Assembly (NCBI GenBank): GCA_045617525.1
Contig: JAZLIT010000109.1
Coordinates: forward strand, 1 to 11,471
Reading direction: 5' to 3'
Source of the DNA: JAZLIT01 sp045617525
GTDB lineage: Bacteria; Bacillota; Bacilli; Bacillales_A; Planococcaceae
Length of the DNA: 11,471 bases
The notes under the pieces were generated by a model. That model did no database searches and was not told where the DNA came from. It saw only the letters and a list, made by a program, of their open reading frames with translations. The translations under genes were made by a program, and so were the position numbers. The stretch's first letter is position 1. Each line of letters begins with the position of its first letter. Positions 7,141-11,471 of this stretch are shown in pieces.

Positions 7141-8314
7141 AAAAATCATCTCCCTTTATGATATTGAAACTATACTTTTGATAATGATTGTAAACCGCTT
7201 TAAATAGCCCTGTACCTGGCCTTATAGTAGTAAATTTTTCAATTGCATATTGTATTCCTTCCAGTTGAATCGTTTCTTGTAACTGCTTTGCCTCTACGTC
7301 TTCTAAGTAGTCATACTTTAAAGCAAAGGCTATCCCCATAGCCAAATGGTTAGGAACCTCACCGAAAAGCTCTACATATTTAGTAGCCGGACTTACGAGC
7401 CGATCATTTGCCATCAGTTTACGTATAGGAGAACGGCCCACCCTTGTAGTGACGTCCGGTATAAAGGGATTATGAAAACGACTTATGATTTTATCAACAT
7501 ATTCCTTATGTGCTTGTTCATTAAATCCATGCTTGGCTACGAGGTATTTACTTGTCTCTTGAAGCACATTCACTATTAACTTTTTAACGTTCTCATTAGA
7601 GACTGCTTCATGTATTGGTAGAATCCCTTCTAAATAACCTCCATAGGCCGCGATTGCATGTCCGGTATTCACTGTAAAGAGTTTTCTCTCAATATATGGC
7701 TCTAAGTTTTTTACATATGTAATTGCTTTTATTGGTGGAGGAGAACTATCCATTTCTGTTCGTTCTACAATCCATTCATAAAATGGTTCAACTATAACTG
7801 CCAGCTGATCTTCATTTGATTGATTTGGAACGATACAATCTACCGCAGCGTTTGGAAAGCGATAATGTATATTAAATTGTGCAATTTCATCTTCAGTTAA
7901 CTCCTTATAAACACACTCCTTCAGATAGGAGCTTCCGCCAATCATATTTTCACAAGCAATAATTGTTAATGAAGGTTTAGACTGTTTGAGACGTTTTTTT
8001 AACCCTTGTGCTAATAATTTTGCAATATGAGGAAGAATATTAGGCCCAACAGCAGTACTGACAATTTCTGCATTAACAATTGCCTCAATAACTAAAGCTG
8101 GTTGAATGGAACTATTAATGCCCTGGACATCTTTCACCAAAAATTGTTCATGCAGATCATTAGCAAATTGAACAATGTATTGTCTTTTGTCATTTAATAA
8201 ATTCACTAATTCATCATTAACATCTATAAAACAAGTTTTAAAACCAGATTGGTACAATAAATAACCAATAAACCCTCGGCCAATGTTCCCAGCGCCAAAG
8301 TGGACAGCATTCAT
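7109..8314 (-). CDS. mtlD: Mannitol-1-phosphate 5-dehydrogenase
   Basis: A 401-residue NAD-dependent enzyme of the polyol-specific long-chain dehydrogenase family, which oxidises mannitol-1-phosphate to fructose-6-phosphate in the cytosol. The N-terminal Rossmann motif is VHFGAGNIGRGFIG (residues 4-17), with Asp31 (FIDVN) positioned for the NAD ribose. The family catalytic pattern K-x4-N-x2-H is KLFTVNTGH at 211-219 (Lys211, Asn216, His219). The start ATG (8314) follows the mtlF stop with no gap (TAAATG) and has a GGATGAGG site a few bases upstream, inside mtlF. It is about 20-28 residues longer than the B. subtilis and E. coli enzymes as I remember them. The extra C-terminal end overlaps the start of ptsH. 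Confidence 0.96.
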   Translation of the reverse strand: MNAVHFGAGNIGRGFIGYLLYQSGFKTCFIDVNDELVNLLNDKRQYIVQFANDLHEQFLVKDVQGINSSIQPALVIEAIVNAEIVSTAVGPNILPHIAKLLAQGLKKRLKQSKPSLTIIACENMIGGSSYLKECVYKELTEDEIAQFNIHYRFPNAAVDCIVPNQSNEDQLAVIVEPFYEWIVERTEMDSSPPPIKAITYVKNLEPYIERKLFTVNTGHAIAAYGGYLEGILPIHEAVSNENVKKLIVNVLQETSKYLVAKHGFNEQAHKEYVDKIISRFHNPFIPDVTTRVGRSPIRKLMANDRLVSPATKYVELFGEVPNHLAMGIAFALKYDYLEDVEAKQLQETIQLEGIQYAIEKFTTIRPGTGLFKAVYNHYQKYSFNIIKGDDFFEEKIVRDSY

Positions 8315-8752
8315 TTAAACCTCATCCTTAAAAAAAGCGAACACATCTTTTGTTGAAGTTGTATTGACAATTTTATGGACATTGCCTATATCTGATACAA
8401 CAATCGCAATTTTAGATAAGATGTCTAAATGTTCATCACCCTTCCCAGCAATACCAAAAATCAACTTCACTATATTTCCATCCCCAAAATCTACGCCATT
8501 TGGTACTTGAATGATGACAATTCCAGATTCTAAAATTTCCCTTTTCCCTTCATCTGTCCCATGAGGAATAGCAACAAGATTTCCGATATAGGTTGACGTC
8601 AACTCTTCACGCTCTAACATTTTTTCTATATAGGTTTTTTGAACATAACCCCGCTCCACAAGTAATTTCCCTGTTAAACGGATTGCCTCTTCTTTAGTTT
8701 TAAACACCTGTTTCATTAAAATATTTTCCAACGATAAAATCGGCAGTGTCAA
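8315..8752 (-). CDS. mtlF: Mannitol-specific PTS EIIA component
   Basis: A 145-residue EIIA of the fructose-mannitol family, a cytosolic carrier that passes phosphate from HPr to the EIIB domain of MtlA. The phosphorylated His64 is in NLVAIPHGT, and the downstream VIIQVPNGVDFGDGNIVKLIFGIAGKGDEHLDIL block is typical of MtlF. It is a stand-alone protein, as in other Firmicutes, where MtlA lacks the fused A domain seen in E. coli. The start is TTG at 8752, supported by AAGGAG eight bases upstream. It also gives the usual N-terminus ILSLENI; the next Met (residue 13) would cut into the conserved fold. It lies 168 bp after mtlA, a gap holding a hairpin, and directly abuts mtlD. Confidence 0.95.
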   Translation of the reverse strand: MTLPILSLENILMKQVFKTKEEAIRLTGKLLVERGYVQKTYIEKMLEREELTSTYIGNLVAIPHGTDEGKREILESGIVIIQVPNGVDFGDGNIVKLIFGIAGKGDEHLDILSKIAIVVSDIGNVHKIVNTTSTKDVFAFFKDEV

Positions 8753-8882
8753 TACAACGACTCCTTCATTATTTTTTTGTAGGCACTGTTCTATGAAGTA
8801 AGTGCTTCATTGTACGTTGACTAACATTGCCGACGGACAAGCTTCTAATAATAATGGAATTTAACAGCGCCTTATTGAATCA

Positions 8883-8914
8883 AAACTCGGCCATATTTTG
8901 CCTAGGCCGAGTTT
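8883..8914 (-). terminator. Intercistronic hairpin between mtlA and mtlF
   Basis: A perfect 10-bp stem, AAACTCGGCC (8883-8892) with GGCCGAGTTT (8905-8914), encloses a 12-base loop just seven bases after the mtlA stop codon. On the - strand it is followed by only four T residues and then GATTC. It may be a leaky terminator, an RNA stabiliser for the mtlA message or a processing site. Either way it could set mtlA and the downstream genes at different levels. No convincing promoter is seen in the rest of the gap; a small stem ATGAAG/CTTCAT lies at 8793-8810. Confidence 0.5.
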
Positions 8915-8920
8915 AGTATT

Positions 8921-10336
8921 TTAATTTTCCTTTAACTTTTCAATCAGTTCATCATATGCAGGACTGTTTAAAAAATTATCCACAGAAATATGACGAGCAT
9001 TTGGCAATTTTTCTTTTGCGCGTCCCGTTAAATCTTTGTGTGTAATAACTATATCTGCATTATTTGGCAAATCACTAATTGAGGTATTTTTCACATTCAC
9101 ATCAAGATTGGCCTCTTTTATTTTGTTTCTTAAAATGGAGGCCCCCATTGCACTTGATCCCATACCTGCATCGCATGCAAATATAATACTTTCAATTCTT
9201 CCAGTGAATTTCGTAGTGGATTGGCCAAGAAGCTCCGCTGCTCTGCTTTCTTTACCTTTTAGGGAAGTAGCTTTTTCTGTTGCTACTGCTAATTCATCTT
9301 CATCCGTATCTTTAGATGTTTTTAATATAAGAGCAGCAATGAGGAAGGAAACAACTGCTGCAATTACTACGCCTAAAATAACCCCCACAAAACCCCCTTT
9401 TGGCGTTAACGCTAATACTGCAAAAATACTACCAGGTGACGGGGCTGCCACTAAACCTGCGTCAAATAATTGCAGGGTAAATACCCCTGATGCTCCTCCA
9501 GCGATTACAGCTAGGATTAGCTTAGGCTTCATTAATATATACGGGAAATAGATTTCATGTATCCCCCCAAGGAAGTGGATAATCCCCGCTCCTGAAGCCG
9601 TTTGCTTTGCAATACCCTTCCCGAAAAACACGAATGCCAGTAAAATCCCTAGACCTGGCCCAGGATTTGCTTCGAGTAAAAATAAGACAGATTTTCCTAC
9701 CTCGGCAGCTTGATCAATTCCGATAGGACCTAAAATTCCATGGTTAATGGCATTGTTTAAAAACAAAACTTTTGCTGGTTCTATGAATATGCTTGCAAAC
9801 GGTAATAAATTTGCATCGACAATGATTTCAACACCCGAAGCAAGTAAGTTACTTAATGACTCTACTAAGGGGCCAATCACTTTAAATGCAACTAACGTGA
9901 AAGCGCCTCCAATTATTCCGGCAGAAAAGTTATTAACGAGCATTTCAAAGCCGGACTTAATTTTCCCTTCAATCGCTTTATCAAACTTTTTGATAACCCA
10001 TCCACCTAATGGACCTACAATCATTGCACCCAGGAACATCGGTATCTCGGAACCAACGATTACGCCCATTGTTATCGTTGCACCAACTACCCCACCTCGA
10101 ATACCATAAACCATGCGCCCACCAGTAAACCCTATTAAAATAGGCAATAAATAATTGATCATTGGCCCAACTAATTCTGCAAAACTCTCATTCGGAATCC
10201 AACCAGTCGGAATAAATAATGCCGTTATAAGTCCCCATGCAATGAACGCGCCAATATTCGGCATAATCATGCCACTTAAAAAAGTCCCCATTTTCTGTAT
10301 TTTGGTTTTATAATCCCTTTGTGCTTTTTCTCCCAC
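8921..10336 (-). CDS. mtlA: Mannitol-specific PTS EIICB component (permease)
   Basis: A 471-residue membrane permease that imports mannitol and phosphorylates it to mannitol-1-phosphate. The N-terminal EIIC domain has multiple hydrophobic segments from SGMIMPNIGAFIAWG (near residue 21) to about residue 340. It includes the sugar-binding GGIHE motif at 257-261 within GGIHEIYFPYILM. A hydrophilic linker leads to the cytoplasmic EIIB domain, with phosphorylated Cys388 in ACDAGMGSSAMGA and a normal end near EKLKEN. I chose GTG at 10336. It has GGGGGAGG nine bases upstream and gives an N-terminus of the usual length. The longer ATG at 10378 lacks a good site and adds 14 residues unlike the family. 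There is no fused EIIA; MtlF supplies that. It is first in the mannitol/PTS operon. I see no convincing promoter, CcpA site or MtlR operator upstream. Confidence 0.95.
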   Translation of the reverse strand: MGEKAQRDYKTKIQKMGTFLSGMIMPNIGAFIAWGLITALFIPTGWIPNESFAELVGPMINYLLPILIGFTGGRMVYGIRGGVVGATITMGVIVGSEIPMFLGAMIVGPLGGWVIKKFDKAIEGKIKSGFEMLVNNFSAGIIGGAFTLVAFKVIGPLVESLSNLLASGVEIIVDANLLPFASIFIEPAKVLFLNNAINHGILGPIGIDQAAEVGKSVLFLLEANPGPGLGILLAFVFFGKGIAKQTASGAGIIHFLGGIHEIYFPYILMKPKLILAVIAGGASGVFTLQLFDAGLVAAPSPGSIFAVLALTPKGGFVGVILGVVIAAVVSFLIAALILKTSKDTDEDELAVATEKATSLKGKESRAAELLGQSTTKFTGRIESIIFACDAGMGSSAMGASILRNKIKEANLDVNVKNTSISDLPNNADIVITHKDLTGRAKEKLPNARHISVDNFLNSPAYDELIEKLKEN

Positions 10337-10578
10337 TTTCCAAGACCTCCCCCGTAATATTTGTGAAAATACTCCCATTACCGACTCATGTCTATTCGAG
10401 ATATGTATATGAACTAAAAATAAAAAATATTTACACTTTTTTTAATTAATCGTCCGATCAAAAAAGTTAAAGAGGCATTGACATAAGTAGTCTTGGAGCA
10501 TGTGGTTTAATTCGAAACAACGCGAATAACCTTACCTCGGCATTGTTTACATGTCACTCCATTCGAAAAAGAAAAACC
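10337..10578. other. Leader/promoter region of the mannitol operon
   Basis: This gap lies between the regulator's terminator and the mtlA start. The mtlA ribosome site (10346-10353) and a very AT-rich stretch (10412-10455) are present, the latter of a kind often found near promoters. A TATACA-like -10 occurs on the - strand near 10403-10410 with no -35 partner, so I do not call a promoter. The 16S rRNA relic occupies 10494-10536. Confidence 0.4.
10494..10536 (+). pseudogene. Short relic of 16S rRNA
   Basis: These 43 bases match one of the most conserved parts of bacterial 16S rRNA, about E. coli positions 935-980. They include GCATGTGGTTTAATTCGA and the region used for the universal 968 primer. 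I count two substitutions against the usual Bacillus sequence (A for G at 10517, T for G at 10527). Similarity fades on both sides; the following bases only loosely recall the next part of 16S. It is far too short to be an rRNA gene. Its sense strand is opposite to the mannitol operon, so an mtlA leader starting upstream would carry its complement. Confidence 0.8.
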
Positions 10579-10631
10579 GCAGAAGAACATAACCACAAAA
10601 AAAATGAAGTGGTTATATTCCCTGCGGTTTT
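10573..10631 (-). terminator. Terminator of the Rgg-like regulator gene (repeat copy 2)
   Basis: The outer stem pairs 10573-10582 with 10622-10631 (10 bp) and the inner stem pairs 10589-10596 with 10609-10616 (8 bp). Between them is a 6/5-base internal loop, and the hairpin loop is A-rich. T-rich flanks on both strands suggest it works in both directions. It begins 12 bases past the regulator's stop codon and is a variant of the hairpin at 5054-5103. Confidence 0.7.
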
Positions 10632-10642
10632 AAACATACAAA

Positions 10643-11471
10643 TTATTTGAGATAGTTTGTAATCTCTATTTTCACACGATTTAAGAGGTTTGTTTCATCT
10701 AATACTTCTAATATCAATTTCCCTTTATGAATATAATTAATGTCCTTAGTGAGTTTTAAGTTATTGAAACAAATGCCCATACGAACATATATAATCCCCA
10801 TTAAAACACTCAATTTAAAAATTTTAGCTAAAGTTAACGCTTTTTGTAATTGGTCCAACGCTTTTTCCTCTAAATTCTCTTTTATTAACATTAAGCTAAA
10901 ATTCATTCTTAAATTGACTTCAATTCTATTAATAAATTGGAAATTTCCGTATTTAATTAGAGCTTTTTCAATATATCCCATCGTTAAATGTGCAACATCT
11001 ACAGGGAAAAGAGAAAAAATACAGTTAATAATGTAAAGGTCTTTAATGAAAAGGTGCTCCTTATTAGAGAAGAAATCTAAGATATGAAGAGCCTGTTCTC
11101 TGTTAAAAAAAATATCATTGTGTTGAAATGCTTCCAGTAAAAATAGTGATATTTGATGAAGCAAAATAATCGTCGCATCAGATTGACCTTCTAAATAGGT
11201 TTCACATTTTTTTATAAAAGCTTTTAATAATTCTATATTAGTAATCGAAAATCTAAAAAACTCTCGATATAAGTTTTCTTCTTCGGAGTAACTGTATCCA
11301 TTTGCGATATAGAGGGCTTCCTCTAAATCTATATTGAGATTTTTTAATATCCCTATGAAAGCTGTCGACGGAATATCAGCCGTATTATTTTCGTATTTTG
11401 AATAGGTAGCCTGTGAAACACATCCAGAACTAACATCTTTTTGTGTGATTCCCTTTAATAAACGTATATCA
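10643..11471 (-). CDS. Rgg-like HTH transcriptional regulator, partial (5' end outside the window)
   Basis: An open frame of 275 residues runs off the right edge, so the true start is beyond 11471. The first visible residues, IRLLKGITQKDVSSGCVS followed by QATYSKYE, form an XRE-type helix-turn-helix (residues about 1-30). The rest is helical, with repeated amphipathic segments and TPR-like features such as LEEKALDQLQKALTLAKIF and IIYVRMGICFNNL. This layout fits Rgg/GadR/MutR or PlcR/NprR-like regulators, about 285-300 residues long, many of which sense short peptides. The TTG at 11164 is only an internal codon and not the start. The gene lies just upstream of the mannitol operon on the same strand, separated by a terminator. 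It might control the operon, but that is inference. Unlike MtlR, it shows no PRD, EIIB or EIIA domains. Confidence 0.75.
   Translation of the reverse strand, partial: DIRLLKGITQKDVSSGCVSQATYSKYENNTADIPSTAFIGILKNLNIDLEEALYIANGYSYSEEENLYREFFRFSITNIELLKAFIKKCETYLEGQSDATIILLHQISLFLLEAFQHNDIFFNREQALHILDFFSNKEHLFIKDLYIINCIFSLFPVDVAHLTMGYIEKALIKYGNFQFINRIEVNLRMNFSLMLIKENLEEKALDQLQKALTLAKIFKLSVLMGIIYVRMGICFNNLKLTKDINYIHKGKLILEVLDETNLLNRVKIEITNYLK

Noticed and set aside
7187..7203. TGTAAACCGCTTTA, resembling a CcpA cre site
   Set aside because: The central CG is out of register with the consensus, and the site lies inside the mtlD coding region, so it is probably chance.
10395..10412. TATACA-like -10 on the - strand upstream of mtlA
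   Set aside because: No acceptable -35 is found at 16-18 bases, and the surrounding AT-rich DNA makes chance -10 matches common.

Overview
The window looks like chromosomal DNA of a low-GC, Gram-positive Bacillales bacterium. Supporting signs are AT-rich intergenic DNA, strong AAGGAG-type ribosome binding sites, several TTG/GTG starts, a Firmicutes-type HPr with the regulatory Ser46, and protein families common in Bacillus and Lysinibacillus/Solibacillus-like genera. The genus is an inference.

Left part (1-2700): a + strand terminator from a gene outside the window, an APH-fold kinase on the - strand, and a divergent erythromycin-esterase-family gene on the + strand with a strong terminator. 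Middle part (2700-5050): small - strand genes (a membrane-anchored hypothetical, a DUF4440/NTF2-like protein, a RidA/YjgF-family protein, a two-helix membrane peptide). Between them, around 3056-3370, lies a scar: the N-terminal remnant of a small zinc-ribbon-like gene joined to a decayed fragment of mtlA.

Right part (5050-11471): a five-gene mannitol phosphotransferase operon on the - strand, transcribed mtlA (EIICB) - mtlF (EIIA) - mtlD (mannitol-1-phosphate dehydrogenase) - ptsH (HPr) - ptsI (Enzyme I). It encodes a complete phosphorelay: PEP to EI His188, HPr His15, EIIA His64, EIIB Cys388, then mannitol, which enters as mannitol-1-phosphate and is oxidised to fructose-6-phosphate by MtlD. 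Having the general PTS proteins in the mannitol operon is the main biological point. No MtlR is visible; the neighbouring upstream gene is a partial Rgg-like HTH regulator. The operon is flanked by two related hairpin terminators in direct orientation, and the DNA between the regulator and mtlA holds a 43-bp relic of 16S rRNA.

I found no CRISPR array, tRNA, intact transposase or phage gene, and no clearly new system. The unusual material is the set of DNA relics around the mannitol locus, the self-contained PTS operon, and start codons that differ from the longest reading frames.
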